The notes beneath the pieces were generated by a model, which ran no database searches, was not told the DNA's origin, and saw only the letters and a program-made list of their open reading frames with translations. The position numbers and the translations under genes are program-made. A stretch of 40,982 nucleotides of DNA from Verrucomicrobiota bacterium (GTDB lineage Bacteria > Verrucomicrobiota > Verrucomicrobiia > Limisphaerales > CAIMTB01). Shown here one piece after another: positions 40,445-40,982 of this stretch; positions within the stretch are counted from its first letter, which is position 1, and the number at the start of each line of letters is the position of its first letter. Location of the stretch: assembly GCA_963205105.1 (NCBI GenBank), contig CAUJJW010000244.1:1-40982 (forward strand), written 5' to 3'.

Positions 40445-40982
40445 TCAGTCCGGGATGTACCGGATGGTGCGCTGTTTTTCGGACCGTTTGCGTTGGTTCT
40501 CGTCGAGCACCTTTTTGCGGAGGCGCAGGTGATGGGGGGTGGCTTCGACGTACTCATCGACGTCGATGTATTCGAGGGCGCGTTCGAGGCTGAGCTTGAG
40601 GGGGGCATTGAGCTGGATGCCCTTGCCATCGCCCTGGGAGCGCATGTTGGTGAGTTTCTTTTCCTTCACCGGGTTGACGGGGATGTCGTTTTCCCGTGCG
40701 TTTTCGCCGACGATCATGCCGACGTAGACGGCGTCGCCGGGTTCGATCATGAGACGGCCGCGCTCCTGGACCATGTTGAGGGCGTAGGAGGTGGCTTCAC
40801 CGGAGTCCATGGAGACGAGGGAACCGTTCTTGCGGGCGGCGATTTCGCCACGATCCGCTCCGTACTCGTGGAACAAGTGACTCATGACGCCCATGCCGCG
40901 GGTCTGGTTGACGAGATCGGTTTCGAATCCGATGAGACCGCGCATCGGGACGAGGGCCTCGAGGGACACCAGGGTACCGACA
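40445..40982 (-). CDS. typA: GTPase TypA/BipA, C-terminal part
   Basis: The frame continues past the window end, so only the last ~179 residues are seen. They match the BipA C-terminal domain: EALVPMRGLIGFETDLVNQTRG, then GVMSHLFHEYG, GSLVSMDSGEATSYAL, ERGRLMIEPGDAVYVGMIVGE, NPVKEKKLTNMRSQGDGKGI and LERALEYIDVDEYVEATP. The end HHLRLRKKVLDENQRKRSEK is the usual C-terminus. TypA is a ribosome-associated translational GTPase involved in stress and low-temperature growth and large-subunit assembly. Core chromosomal gene, supporting that the right end of the window is stable chromosome. Confidence 0.95.
   Translation of the reverse strand, partial: VGTLVSLEALVPMRGLIGFETDLVNQTRGMGVMSHLFHEYGADRGEIAARKNGSLVSMDSGEATSYALNMVQERGRLMIEPGDAVYVGMIVGENARENDIPVNPVKEKKLTNMRSQGDGKGIQLNAPLKLSLERALEYIDVDEYVEATPHHLRLRKKVLDENQRKRSEKQRTIRYIPD

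Overview
The window reads as chromosomal DNA of a high-GC bacterium of the phylum Verrucomicrobiota, probably near Limisphaerales/Pedosphaerales. The pointers are a prepilin-type protein with the [12 protein letters not shown] signature, a PEP-CTERM surface protein, an ECF sigma factor overlapping a Ser/Thr kinase with C-terminal leucine-rich repeats, several large secreted beta proteins, delta-60-repeat propellers, and many short hairpin repeats. The placement is inferred from family content; no rRNA or other phylogenetic marker is complete here.

Layout. 1-2.04 kb: 3' part of a large secreted beta-solenoid gene. 2.07-2.61 kb: a decayed REP-associated transposase and a solo copy of a hairpin repeat. 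2.7-9.16 kb, minus strand: ECF sigma factor, kinase, then three secreted proteins (tail-fibre-like protein, exo/endonuclease/phosphatase, small beta protein). 9.35-9.61 kb: a REP-like hairpin and a helically phased array of TTGACGATT repeats. 9.6-12.1 kb: remnants of a defence/mobile region (DUF4062-ATPase gene, probable hsdM tail, integrase with an internal deletion).

12.12-27.34 kb looks like a ~15 kb genomic island integrated in tRNA-Ile2(CAU). The 5' half of the tRNA (39 bp) is directly repeated at 12121-12159 and 27267-27305, and an intact tyrosine integrase sits just inside the right end. The island carries a Phd/PIN toxin-antitoxin pair, a ferredoxin divergent from a LysR regulator, a delta-60-repeat protein, a damaged RelE/ParE pair, a pRiA4b ORF-3-like gene, a GxxExxY gene between direct repeats, two paralogous HTH genes with nearly identical leaders, a BlaI/M56 sensor pair, two orphan envelope proteins of lower GC, and an integrase / zeta-like kinase / 52-aa protein operon whose genes overlap by ATGA.

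27.34-28.65 kb is a gene-free field of hairpin repeats. 28.65-34.7 kb, minus strand, is one operon: ribokinase, ribose-type ABC importer (binding protein, ATPase, permease) and an exported ADP-ribosylglycohydrolase-family enzyme, together suggesting scavenging of ribosyl compounds. 34.8-40.3 kb, plus strand: a small membrane protein, a prepilin-like protein, two paralogous histidine-containing secreted proteins (one PEP-CTERM) separated by a strong terminator, and a membrane-bound spermidine-synthase-like protein carrying an in-frame hairpin-repeat insertion. The 3' end of typA/bipA closes the window.
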